Assembly: GCF_029227915.1 (NCBI RefSeq)
Contig: NC_079881.1
Location: forward strand, 29,737,501-29,801,500
Source: Hydractinia symbiolongicarpus
Taxonomy: Eukaryota; Cnidaria; Hydrozoa; Anthoathecata; Hydractiniidae
Length of the DNA: 64,000 nucleotides
Direction of reading: 5' to 3'
Position 1 is the first letter of the stretch; each line of letters starts with the position of its first letter. The position numbers and the translations under genes are program-made. Of the stretch, positions 12,313 through 24,555 are shown in pieces. The notes under the pieces were generated by a model. That model searched no databases. It worked only from the letters and a program-made list of their open reading frames with translations, and had not been told where the DNA came from.

Positions 12313-14178
12313 GTCATTCTTTATTGTGGGACCAATCCTAGCCGTTATCGCGCGCTGAAGAATTATCGACTGTTTCAAAAACTACATTTCATTGACTTTC
12401 TAACGGTGACAGTCCGTTTGAGTTACAACGGTTGGGTCACCTATTCGTACCAACATGTGTTTAGCGATATTTTTCTGATATTACTAGGTTGCTTCGCTTT
12501 TAACAATGAAATGATTGACTGTGGGACTTAATTGAACTAACTTTGGACTGTGACCTGATAAATGCGATAAATGAGACAATTGGACTCCCAGAAATAACAT
12601 TCTTTTTAATTTGACGGGATTTTCGGAACCCAGCGATTACACTGGGCGCTGTGGTACCGCTTTATATAAAAATTTAGATAAATAAGTCATTCTTTACTGT
12701 GGGACCAATCCTAGCAGTTATTGCGCGCTGAAGAAATATCGACAGTTTCAAAAACTAAATTTGATTGACTTTCTAACGGTGTCAGTCCGTTTGAGTTACA
12801 ACGGTTGGGTCACACATTCGTACCAACATGTATTTAGCGATATTTTTTTTGATATTACTAGGTTGTATGGCTTTTAACAGTGAAACGATTGACTGTGGGA
12901 CTTAATTGAACTGATTATGGACTGTGACCTTATAAATTGTTAAAGTGAGACAATTGGACTCCAAGAAATAACATTCTTCCTAATTTGACATGATTGCCGA
13001 AACTCAGCGATTACGCTGGGCGCTGTGGCAGCGCTTCAACTAAAAATTAAGATAAAAAAGTCATTCTTTACTGTGGGACCAATCTTAGCCGTTATCGCGC
13101 GCTGAAGAATTAGCGACAGTTTCAAAATCTACATTTCATTGACTTTTTAACGGTGTCAGTCCTTTTGAGCTACAACGGTTGGGTCACCTATTCGTACCAT
13201 CATGTGTTTAGCGATATTTTTCTTATACTACTAGGTTGCAACGCTTTTAACAATGAAACGATGGACTGTGGGACTTTATTGAACTACCTTTGGACTGTGA
13301 CCTGATAAATGTGATAAATGAGACAATTGGACTCCAAGAAATAACATTCTTCTTAATTTGACGGGATTGCCGGAGCTCAACGTTTAAACGGGGCGCTGTG
13401 GTAGCGCTTCATTTAAGAATTTAGATAAATAAGTCATTCTTTACTGTGGGACCAATCCTAGCCGTTATCGCGCACGGAAGAATTATCGACAGTTTCAAAA
13501 ATTACATTTCATTGACTTTCTAACGGTGTCAGTCCGTTTGAGTTACAACGGTTGGGTCACCTATTCGTACCAACATGTGTTTAGCGATATTTTTCTGATA
13601 TTACTAGGTTGCATTGCTTTTAACAATGAAATGATTGACTGTGGGATTTAATTGAACTAACTTTAGACTGTGACCTGATAAATGTGATAAATGAGACAAT
13701 TGGACTCCAAGAAATAACATTTCTCCTAATTTGACATGATTGCCGAAACTCAGCGATTACACTGGGCCCTGTGATAGCGCTTCAATTAAAAATTAAGATA
13801 AAAAAGTCATTCTTTACTGTGGGACCAATCTTAGCCGTTATCGCGCGCTGAAGAAATATCGACAGTTTCAAAGACAAAATTTCATTGACTTTCTAATGGT
13901 GTCAGTCCGTTTGAGTTACAACGATTGGGTAACATATTTGTACCAACATGTATTTAGCGATGTTTTTTTGATATTACTAGGTTGCATCGCTCTTAACAAT
14001 GAAACGATTGACTGTAGGACTTAATTGAACGAACTTTGGACTGTGACCTAATAAATGTGATAAATGAGAAAATTGGACTCCAAGAAATAACATTCTTCTC
14101 AATTTGACATGATTGCCGGAACTCAGCGATTACACTGGGCGCTGTGGTAGCGCTTTATTTAAGAAATTAGATGAATAA
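12313..14178. repeat. Five-monomer block A-E-F-G/B'-C3 (1866 bp)
   Basis: The units start at 12313 (A), 12686 (E variant, 374 bp from an extra T in AAATTGTTAA), 13060 (F), 13433 and 13806 (C3). Unit 13433 is a chimera: its first two thirds are G-like (CGCACGGAAG, GCATTGC, GGGATTTAATTG), and from about 13720 it is B'-like (GGGCCCTGTGATAG). The first three units recur at 14179 with offset 1866 bp. Confidence 0.87.
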
Positions 14179-16789
14179 GTCATTCTTTATTGTGGGACCA
14201 ATCCTAGCCGTTATCGCGCGCTGAAGAATTATCAACTGTTTCAAAAACTACATTTCATTGACTTTCTAACGGTGACAGTCCGCTTGAGTTACAACGGTTG
14301 GGTCACCTATTCGTACCAACATGTATTTAGCGATATTTTTCTGATATTACTAGGTTGCTTCGCTTTTAACAATGAAATGATTGACTGTGGGACTTAATTG
14401 AACTAACTTTGGACTGTGACCTGATAAATGCGATAAATGAGACAATTGGACTCCCAGAAATAACATTCTTTTTAATTTGACGGGATTTTCGGAACTCAGC
14501 GATTACACTGGGCGCTGTGGTACCGCTTTATATAAAAATTTAGATAAATAAGTCATTCTTTACTGTGGGACCAATCCTAGCAGTTATTGCGCTCTAAAGA
14601 AATATCGACAGTTTCAAAAACTAAATTTTATTGACTTTCTAACGGTGTCAGTCCGTTTGAGTTACAACGGTTGGGTCACACATTCGTACCAACATGTATT
14701 TAGCGATATTTTTTTTGATATTACTAGGTTGTATGGCTTTTAACAGTGAAACGATTGACTGTGGGACTTAATTGAACTGATTATGGACTGTGACCTTATA
14801 AATGTTAAAGTGAGACAATTGGACTCCAAGAAATAACATTCTTCCTAATTTGACATGATTGCCGAAACTCAGCGATTACGCTGGGCGCTGTGGCAGCGCT
14901 TCAACTAAAAATTAAGATAAAAAAGTCATTCTTTACTGTGGGACCAATCTTAGCCGTTATCGCGCGCTGAAGAATTAGCGACAGTTTCAAAATCTACATT
15001 TCATTGACTTTTTAACGGTGTCAGTCCTTTTGAGCTACAACTGTTGGGTCACCTATTCGTACCATCATGTGTTTAGCGATATTTTTCTTATACTACTAGG
15101 TTGCAACGCTTTTAACAATGAAACGATGGACTGTGGGACTTTATTGAACTACCTTTGGACTGTGACCTGATAAATGTGATAAATAAGACAATTGGACTCC
15201 AAGAAATAACATTCTTCTTAATTTGACGGGATTGCCGGAGCTCAGCGTTTAAACGGGGCGCTGTGGTAGCGCTTCATTTAAAAATTTAGATAAATAAGTC
15301 ATTCTTTACTGTGGGACCAATCCTAGCCGTTATCGCGCACGGAAGAATTATCGACAGTTTCAAAAATTACATTTCATTGACTTTCTAACGGTGTCAGTCC
15401 GTTTGAGTTACAACGGTTGGGTCACGTATTCGTACCAACATGTGTTTAGCGATATTCTTCTGATATTACTAGGTTGCATTGCTTTTAACAATGAAATGAT
15501 TGACTGTGGGATTTAATTGAACTAACTTTGGACTGTGACCTGATAAATGTGATAAATGAGACAATTGGACTCCAAGAAATAACATTTTTTCTAATTTGAC
15601 GGGATTTCCGGAACTTAGCGATTACACTGGGCGCTGTGGTAGCGCTTTATTTCAAAATTTAGATAAATAAGTCATTCTTTACTGTGGGACCAATCCTAGC
15701 CGCTAGTGCGCGCTGAAGAAATATCGACAGTTTCAAAAACTAAATTTCATTGACTTTCTAACGGTGTCAGTCCGTTTGAGTTACAACGCTTGGGTCACAC
15801 ATTCGTACCAACATGTATTTAGCGATATTTTTTTTGATATTACTAAGCTGCATCGCTTTTAACAATGAAACGAATGACTGGGGGACTTAATAGAACTGAT
15901 TATGTACTGTGACCTTATAAATGTTAAAGTGAGACAATTGGACTCCAAAATATAACATTCTTCCTAATTTGACATGATTGCCGAAACTCAGCGATTACAC
16001 TGGGCCCTGGGGTAGCGCTTCAATATAAAATTAAGATAAAAAAGTCATTCTTTACTGTGGGACCAATCTTAGCCGTTACCGCGCGCTGAAGAAATATCGA
16101 CAGTTTCAAAAACAAAATTTCATTGACTTTCTAACGGTGTCAGTCCGTTTGAGTTACAACGATTGGGTCACATATTCGTACCAAAATGTATTTAGCGATA
16201 TTTTTTTGATATTACTAGGTTGCATCGCTCTTAACAATGAAACGATTGACTGTGGGACTTAATTGAACAAACTTTGGACTGTGACCTAATAAATGTGATA
16301 AATGAGAAAATTGGACTCCAAGAAATAACATTCTTCTCAATTTGACATGATTGCCGGAACTCAGCGATTACACAGGGCGCTGTGGTAGCGCTTTATTTAA
16401 GAATTTAGTTAAATAAGTCATTCTTTACTGTGGGACCAATCCTATCCGTTATCGCGCACTGAAGAAATAGCGACAGTTTCAAAAACTACATTTTATTGTC
16501 TTTCTAACAGTGTCAGTCCGTTTGAGTTACAACGGTTGGGTCACATATTCGTACTAACATGTATTTAGCGATATTTTTTTGATATTACTAGGTTGCATCG
16601 CTCTTAACAATGAAACGATTGACTGTGGGACTTAATTGAACAAACTTTGGACTGTGACCTGATAAATGTGATAAATGAGACAATTGGACTCCAAGAAATA
16701 ACATTCTTCTTAATTTGACGGGATTGCCGGAACTTAGCGATTACATGGGGCGCTGTGGTAGCGCGTCATTTAAAAATTTAGATAAATAA
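14179..16789. repeat. A-E-F-G-B-C-D run
   Basis: The units start at 14179 (A), 14552 (E), 14925 (F), 15298 (G), 15671 (B), 16044 (C) and 16417 (D). The first three repeat 12313-13432. Here G stays whole and is followed by a complete B and then C. The recurring H/C chimera (2991, 6719, 8583, 10448) has the CCGCTAGTGCG head of unit 15671 joined to the C body of unit 16044, so this run probably preserves the unfused order. Confidence 0.87.
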
Positions 16790-19700
16790 GTCATTCTTTA
16801 TTGTGGGACAAATCCTAGCCGTTATCGCGCGCTGAAGAATTATCGACTGTTTCAAAAACTACATTTCATTGACTTTCTAACGGTGACAGTCCGTTTGAGT
16901 TACAACGGTGGGGTCACCTATTCGTACCAACATGTGTTTAGCGATATTTTTCTGATATTACTAGGTTGCGTCGCTTTTAACAATGAAATGATTGACTGTG
17001 GGACTTAATTGAACTAACTTTGGACTGTGACCTGATAAATGCGATAAATGAGACAATTGGACTCCCAGAAATAACATTCTTTTTAATTTGACGGGATTTT
17101 CGGAACTCAGCGATTACACTGGGCGCTGTGGTACCGCTTTATTTAAAAATTTAGATAAATAAGTCATTCTTTACTGTGGGACCAATCCTAGCAGTTATTG
17201 CGCGCTGAAGAAATATCGACAGTTTCAAAAACTAAATTTTATTGACTTTCTAACGGTGTCAGTCCGTTTGAGTTACAACGGTTGGGTCACACATTCGTAC
17301 CAACATGTATTTAGCGATATTTTTTTTGATAATACTAAGTTGCATCGCTTTTAACAATGAAACGAATGACCCTGGGACTTAATGTAACTAATTATGGACT
17401 GTGACCTTATAAATGTTAAAGTGAGACAATTGGACTCCAAGAAATAACATTCTTCCTAATTTGACATGATTGCCGAAACTCAGCGATTACACTGGGCCCT
17501 GTGGTAGCGCTTCATTTAAAAATTAAGATAAAAAAGTCATTCTTTACTGTGGGACCAATCTTAGCCGTTATCGCGCGCTGAAGAAATATCGACAGTTTCA
17601 AAGACAAAATTTCATTGACTTTCTAATGGTGTCAGTCCGTTTGAGTTACAACGATTGGGTAACATATTCGTACCAACATGTATTTAGCGATGTTTTTTTG
17701 ATATTACTAGGTTGCATCGCTCTTAACAATGAAACGATTGACTGTGGGACTTAATTGACCGAACTTTGGACTGTGACCTAATAAATGTGATAAATGAGAA
17801 AATTGGACTCCAAGAAATAACATTCTTCTCAATTTGACATGATTGCCGGAACTCAGCGATTACACTGGGCGCTGTGGTAGCGCTTTATTTAAGAATTTAG
17901 ATGAATAAGTCATTCTTTACTGTGGGACCAATCCTATCCGTTATCGCGCACTGAAGAAATAGCCACAGTTTCAAAAACTACATTTTATTGTCTTTCTAAC
18001 AGCGTCAGTCCGCTTGAGTTACAACGGTTGGGTCACATATTCGTACTAACATGTATTTAGCGATATTTTTTTTGATATTACTAAGTTGCATCGCTTTTAA
18101 CAATGAAACGAATGACTGGGGGACTTAATAGAACAAACTTTGGACTGTGACCTGATAAATGTGATAAATGAGAAAATTGGACTCCAAGAAATAACATTCT
18201 TCTTAATTTGACGGGATTGCCGGAACTTAGCGAATACACGGGGCGCTGTGGTAGCACGTCATTTAAAAATTTAGATAAATAAGTCATTCTTTTTTGTGGG
18301 ACCAATCCTAGCCGTTATCGCGCGCTGAAGAATTATCGACTGTCTCAAAAACTAAATTTTATTGACTTTCTAACGGTGTCAGTCCGTTTGATTTAAAACG
18401 GTTGGGTCACACATTCGTACCAACATGTATTTAGCGATATTTTTTTGATATTACTAATTGCATCGCTCTTAACAATGAAACGATTGACTGTGGGACTTAA
18501 TTGAACGAACTTTAGACTGTGACCTAATAAATGTGATAAATGAGAAAATTGGACTCCAAGAAATAACATTCTTCTCAATTTGACATGATTGCCGGAACTC
18601 AGCGATTACACTGGCGCTGTGGTAGCGCTTCATTTAAGAATTTAGATAACTCAGTCATTCTTTACTGTGGGACCAAGCGTATCCGTTATCGCGCGCTGAA
18701 GAAAGAGCGACAGTTTCAAAAACTACATTTTATTGTCTTTCTAACAGTGTCAGTCCGTTTGAGTTACACCGGTTGGGTCACATATTCGTACCAACATGTA
18801 TTTAGCGATATTTTTTTGATATTACTAGGTTGCATCGCTCTTAACAATGAAACGATTAACTGTGGGACTTAATTGAACAAACTTTGGACTGTGACCTAAT
18901 AAATATGATAAATGAGAAAATTGGACTCCAAGAAATAACATTCTTCTCAATTTGACATGATTGCCTGAACTCAGCGATTACACTGGGCGCTGTGGTAGCG
19001 CTTCATTTAAGAATTTAGATAAATAAGTCATTCTTTACTGTGGGACCAATCCTATCCGTTATCGCGCGCTGAAGAAATAGCGACAGTTTCAAAAACTACA
19101 TTTTATTGTCTTTCTAACAGTGTCAGTCCGTTTGAGTTACAACGGTTGGGTCACATATTCGTACTAATATGTATTTAGCGATATTTTTTTTGATATTACT
19201 AGGTTGCATCGCTTTTAACAATGAAACGATTGACTGTGGGACTTAATTGAACAAACTTTGGACTATAACTTAATAAATGTGGTAAATGAGAAAATTGGAC
19301 TCCAAGAAATAACATTCTTCTCAATTTGACATGATTGCCGGAACTCAGCGATTACACTGGGCGCTGTGGTAGCGCTTCATTTAAGAATTTAGATAAATAA
19401 GTCATTCTTTACTGTGGGACCAATCCTATCCGTTATCGCGCGCTGAAGAAATAGCGACAGTTTCAAAAACTACATTTTATTGTCTTTCTAACAGTGTCAG
19501 TCCGTTTGAGTTACAACGGTTGGGTCACATATTCGTACTAATATGTATTTAGCGATATTTTTTTTGATATTACTAGGTTGCATCGCTTTTAACAATGAAA
19601 CGATTGACTGTGGGACTTAATTGAACAAACTTTGGACTATAACTTAATAAATGTGGTAAATGAGAAAATTGGACTCCAAGAAATAAAATTCTTCTCAATT

Positions 19701-20239
19701 TGACATGATTGCCCAAACTCAGCGATTACACTGAGCGCTGTGGTAGCGCTTCATTTAAGAACTTAGATAATTAAGTCATTCTTTACTGTGGGACCAATCG
19801 TAGCCGTTAGCGCACGCTGAAGTAATACAGACAGTTTCAAATACTACATTTCACTGGCTTTCTAACGGTGTCAGTCCGTTTGAGTTTCAACAGTTGGGTC
19901 ACATATTCGTACCAACATGTATTTAGCGATATTTATCTGATATTACTAGGTTGCATCGCTTTTAACAGTGAAACGATTGACTGTGGGACTTAATTGAACT
20001 AACTTTGGACTGTGAACTGATAAATGTGATAAATGAAAAAGATTGGACTCCAAGAAATAACATTCTTCTTAATTTGACATGATTCCCGGAACTCAGCGGT
20101 TACACTGGGCGCTGTGGTAGCGCTTCATTTAAAAATTTAAATTAATAAGCCATTTTTTACTGTGGGTCCAATCCTAGCCGTTATCGCGCGCTGAAGAGAT
20201 AGCGACAGTTTAAAAAACTACATTTCATTGACTTTCTAA
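16790..20239. repeat. Nine-monomer segmental duplication, copy 1
   Basis: The units start at 16790 (A with GGTGGGGTC), 17163 (B' with GAATGACCCTGGG), 17536 (C3), 17909 (D), 18283, 18654, 19027, 19401, 19775 and the start of 20149. They match 21104-24555 at offset 4314-4316 bp. The units at 18283 and 18654 are shuffled relative to 22597 and 22970: 18283 has an A-like head (TTCTTTTTTGTGGG, GACTGTCTC), a 22970-like middle (TTTGATTTA) and a C tail. Unit 18283-18653 is only 371 bp. Units 19027 and 19401 are an adjacent near-identical pair (ACTTAATAAATGTGGTAAAT). Similarity with the second copy stops at about 20239. Confidence 0.88.
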
Positions 20240-20894
20240 CGGTGTCAGTCCGTTTGAGTTACAACGGTTGGGTCACCTATTCGTACCAACATGTGTTTAG
20301 CGATATTTTTCTGATATTACTAGGTTGCATTGCTTTTAACAATGAAATGATTGACTGTGGGATTTAATTGAACTAACTTTGGACTGTGACCTGATAAATG
20401 TGATAAATGAGACAATTGGACTCCAAGAAATAACATTTTTTCTAATTTGACAGGATTTCCGGAACTTAGCGATTACACTGGGCGCTGTGGTAGCGCTTTA
20501 TTTCAAAATTTAGATAAATAAGTCATTCTTTACTGTGGGACCAATCCTAGCCGCTAGTGCGCGCTGAAGAAATATCGACAGTTTCAAAAACTAAATTTCA
20601 TTGACTTTCTAACGGTGTCAGTCCGTTTGAGTTACAACGCTTGGGTCACACATTCGTACCAACATGTATTTAGCGATATTTTTTTTGATATTACTAAGTT
20701 GCATCGCTTTTAACAATGAAGCGAATGACTGGGGGACTTAATTGAACTGATTATGTACTGTGACCTTATAAATGTTAAAGTGAGACAATTGGACTCCAAA
20801 ATATAACATTCTTCCTAATTTGACATGATTGCCGAAACTCAGCGATTACACTGGGCCCTGTGGTAGCGCTTCAATATAAAATTAAGATAAAAAT
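20240..20894. repeat. G tail and B monomer after the duplication
   Basis: Unit 20149 switches at about 20240 from the sequence shared with 24465 to a G type (GCATTGC, GGGATTTAATTG). The B unit at 20522 follows, sharing GACTGGGGGACTTAAT and TCCAAAATATAAC with the unit at 15671. G then B is therefore the same order as 15298-16043, about 4851 bp (13 monomers) upstream. The B unit ends in the rearranged junction described next. Confidence 0.85.
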
Positions 20895-20917
20895 TTAGAA
20901 AATTAAGATAAAAATTT
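20878..20917. repeat. 19-bp direct duplication at an array breakpoint
   Basis: The linker sequence AAAATTAAGATAAAAATTT occurs at 20878-20896 and again at 20899-20917, separated by AG. Elsewhere in the array the linker is single and is followed by GTCATTCTTT. Here the second copy runs straight into TTGACAATGAAATG, the middle of a monomer. A short local duplication next to a deletion is typical of end-joining or replication-slippage repair. Confidence 0.9.
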
Positions 20918-21103
20918 TTGACAATGAAATGATTGACTGTGGGACTTAATTGAACTAACTTTGGACTGTGACCTGATAAATGCGATAAATGAGACAATTG
21001 GACTCCAAGAAATAACATTCTTCTCAATTTGACATGATTGCCGGAACTCAGCGATTACACTGGGCGCTGTGGTAGCGCTTTATTTAAGAATTTAGATAAA
21101 TAA
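20895..21103. repeat. Truncated monomer (209 bp, 5' half missing)
   Basis: This is the only incomplete unit inside the array. From 20920 it matches monomer positions 190-373 (GACAATGAAATGATT, as at 22786), with an A-like then C-like tail. The first roughly 189 bp of the unit, including the head and the AGCGAT and T-run region, are absent and replaced by about 25 bp of linker duplication. The deletion resets the register: starts before it are 20149 and 20522, and the next is 21104. The truncated unit directly precedes copy 2 of the 4.3-kb duplication. Confidence 0.92.
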
Positions 21104-24100
21104 GTCATTCTTTATTGTGGGACAAATCCTAGCCGTTATCGCGCGCTGAAGAATTATCGACTGTTTCAAAAACTACATTTCATTGACTTTCTAACGGTGA
21201 CAGTCCGTTTGAGTTACAACGGTGGGGTCACCTATTCGTACCAACATGTGTTTAGCGATATTTTTCTGATATTACTAGGTTGCTTCGCTTTTAACAATGA
21301 AATGATTGACTGTGGGACTTAATTGAACTAACTTTGGACTGTGACCTGATAAATGCGATAAATGAGACAATTGGACTCCCAGAAATAACATTCTTTTTAA
21401 TTTGACGGGATTTTCGGAACTCAGCGATTACACTGGGCGCTGTGGTACCGCTTTATTTAAAAATTTAGATAAATAAGTCATTCTTTACTGTGGGACCAAT
21501 CCTAGCAGTTATTGCGCGCTGAAGAAATATCGACAGTTTCAAAAACTAAATTTTATTGACTTTCTAACGGTGTCAGTCCGTTTGAGTTACAACGGTTGGG
21601 TCACACATTCGTACCAACATGTATTTAGCGATATTTTTTTTGATAATACTAAGTTGCATCGCTTTTAACAATGAAACGAATGACCCTGGGACTTAATGTA
21701 ACTAATTATGGACTGTGACCTTTTAAATGTTAAAGTGAGACAATTGCACTCCAAGAAATAACATTCTTCCTAATTTGACATGATTGCCGAAACTCAGCGA
21801 TTACACTGGGCCCTGTGGTAGCGCTTCAATTAAAAATTAAGATAAAAAAGTCATTCTTTACTGTGGGACCAATCTTAGCCGTTATCGCGCGCTGAAGAAA
21901 TATCGACAGTTTCAAAGACAAAATTTCATTGACTTTCTAATGGTGTCAGTCCGTTTGAGTTACAACGATTGGGTAACATATTCGTACCAACATGTATTTA
22001 GCGATGTTTTTTTGATATTACTAGGTTGCATCGCTCTTAACAATGAAACGATTGACTGTGGGACTTAATTGAACGAACTTTGGACTGTGACCTAATAAAT
22101 GTGATAAATGAGAAAATTGGACTCCAAGAAATAACATTCTTCTCAATTTGACATGATTGCCGGAACTCAGCGATTACACTGGGCGCTGTGGTAGCGCTTT
22201 ATTTAAGAATTTAGATGAATAAGTCATTCTTTACTGTGGGACCAATCCTATCCGTTATCGCGCACTGAAGAAATAGCGACAGTTTCAAAAACTACATTTT
22301 ATTGTCTTTCTAACAGCGTCAGTCCGCTTGAGTTACAACGGTTTGGGTCACATATTCGTACTAACATGTATTTAGCGATATTTTTTTTGATATTACTAGG
22401 TTGCACGCTTTTAACAATGAAACGATTGACTGTGGGACTTAATTGAACAAACTTTGGACTGTGACCTGATAAATGTGATAAATGAGAAAATTGGACTCCA
22501 AGAAATAACATTCTTCTTAATTTGACGGGATTGCCGGAACTTAGCGAATACACGGGGCGCTGTGGTAGCACGTCATTTAAAAATTTAGATAAATAAGTCA
22601 TTCTTTTTTGTGGGACCAATCCTAGACGTTATCGCGCGCTGAAGAATTATCGACTGTCTCAAAAACTACATTTCATTGACTTTCTAACGGTGACAGTTCG
22701 TTTGAATTACAACGGTTGCGTCACCTATTCGTACCAACATGTGTTTAGCGATATTTTTCTGATATTACCAGGTTGCATCGCTTTTGACAATGAAATGATT
22801 GACTGTGGGACTTAATTGAACTAACTTTGGACTGTGACCTGATAAATGCGATAAATGAGACAATTGGACTCCAAGAAATAACATTCTTTTTAATTTGACG
22901 GAATTTCCGGAACTCAGCGATTACACTGGGCGCAGTGGTACCGCTTTATTTTAAAATTTAGATAAATAACTCATTCTTTACTGTGGGACCAATCCTAGCC
23001 GTTATTGCGCGCTGAAGAAATATCGGCAGTTTCAAAAACTAAATTTTATTGACTTTCTAACGGTGTCAGTCCGTTTGATTTACAACGGTTGGGTCACACA
23101 TTCGTACCAACATGTATTTAGCGATATTTTTTTGATATTACTAGGTTGCACCGCTCTTAACAATGAAACGATTAACTGTGGGACTTAATTGAACAAACTT
23201 TGGACTGTGACCTAATAAATATGATAAATGAGAAAATTGGACTCCAAGAAATAACATTCTTCTCAATTTGACATGATTGCCGGAACTCAGCGATTACACT
23301 GGGCGCTGTGGTAGCGCTTCATTTAAGAGTTTAGATAAATAAGTCATTCTTTACTGTGGGACCAATCCTATCCGTTATCGCGCGCTGAAGAAATAGCGAC
23401 AGTTTCAAAAACTACATTTTATTGTCTTTCTAACAGTGTCAGTCCGTTTGAGTTACAACGGTTGGGTCACATATTCGTACTAATATGTATTTAGCGATAT
23501 TTTTTTTGATATTACTAGGTTGCATCGCTTTTAACAATGAAACGATTGACTGTGGGACTTAATTGAACAAACTTTGGACTATAACTTAATAAATGTGGTA
23601 AATGAGAAAATTGGACTCCAAGAAATAACATTCTTCTCAATTTGACATGATTGCCGGAACTCAGCGATTACACTGGGCGCTGTGGTAGCGCTTCATTTAA
23701 GAATTTAGATAAATAAGTCGTTCTTTACTGTGGGACCAATCCTATCCGTTATCGCGCGCTGAAGAAATAGCGACAGTTTCAAAAACTACATTTTATTGTC
23801 TTTCTAACAGTGTCAGTCCGTTTGAGTTACAACGGTTGGGTCACATATTCGTACTAATATGTATTTAGCGATAGTTTTTTTGATATTACTAGGTTGCATC
23901 GCTTTTAACAATGAAACGATTGACTCTGGGACTTAATTGAACAAACTTTGGACTATAACTTAATAAATGTGGTAAATGAGAAAATTGGACTCCAAGAAAT
24001 AAAATTCTTCTCAATTTGACATGATTGCCGAAACTCAGCGATTACACTGAGCGCTGTGGTAGCGCTTCATTTAAGAACTTAGATAATTAAGTCATTCTTT

Positions 24101-24555
24101 ACTGTGGGACCAATCGTAGCCGTTAGCGCACGCTGAAGTAATACAGACAGTTTCAAATACTACATTTCACTGGCTTTCTAACGGTGTCAGTCCGTTTGAG
24201 TTTCAACAGTTGGGTCACATATTCGTACCAACATGTATTTAGCGATATTTATCTGATATTACTAGGTTGCATCGCTTTTAACAGTGAAACGATTGACTGT
24301 GGGACTTAATTGAACTAACTTTGGACTGTGAACTGATAAATGTGATAAATGAAAAAGATTGGACTCCAAGAAATAACATTCTTCTTAATTTGACATGATT
24401 CCCGGAACTCAGCGGTTACACTGGGCGCTGTGGTAGCGCTTCATTTAAAAATTTAAATTAATAAGCCATTTTTTACTGTGGGTCCAATCCTAGCCGTTAT
24501 CGCGCGCTGAAGAGATAGCGACAGTTTAAAAAACTACATTTCATTGACTTTCTAA
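21104..24555. repeat. Nine-monomer segmental duplication, copy 2
   Basis: The units start at 21104 (A with GGTGGGGTC), 21477 (B'), 21850 (C3), 22223 (D, 374 bp), 22597, 22970, 23343, 23717, 24091 and the start of 24465. The offset to copy 1 is 4314 bp at the left and 4316 bp at the right. Shared rare variants include GAATGACCCTGGG, AGCGAATACACGG, ACTTAATAAATGTGGTAAAT and GCCATTTTTTACTGTGGGTC. Units 23343 and 23717 are again an adjacent near-identical pair. Confidence 0.88.

Noticed and set aside
18081-18305. 74-codon minus-strand frame here and 106-codon frame at 22299-22619 sharing their first part
   Set aside because: The shared part reflects the 4314-bp duplication. The frames run through ordinary satellite sequence and end differently owing to single-base indels, the pattern of chance open frames.
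18393-18578. 61-codon minus-strand frame here and 62-codon frame at 20839-21027
   Set aside because: Both are chance frames in satellite sequence; the second runs across the truncated-monomer junction at 20895-20920.
18585-18872. 95-codon plus-strand frame
   Set aside because: It crosses two monomers and exists because unit 18283 is 371 bp and shifts the frame. Neighbouring units are closed in this frame, and the codons follow the satellite consensus.
20878-20917. 19-bp direct repeat as a transposon target-site duplication
   Set aside because: Only AG lies between the copies, so no inserted element is present, and the duplicated sequence is the normal monomer linker.
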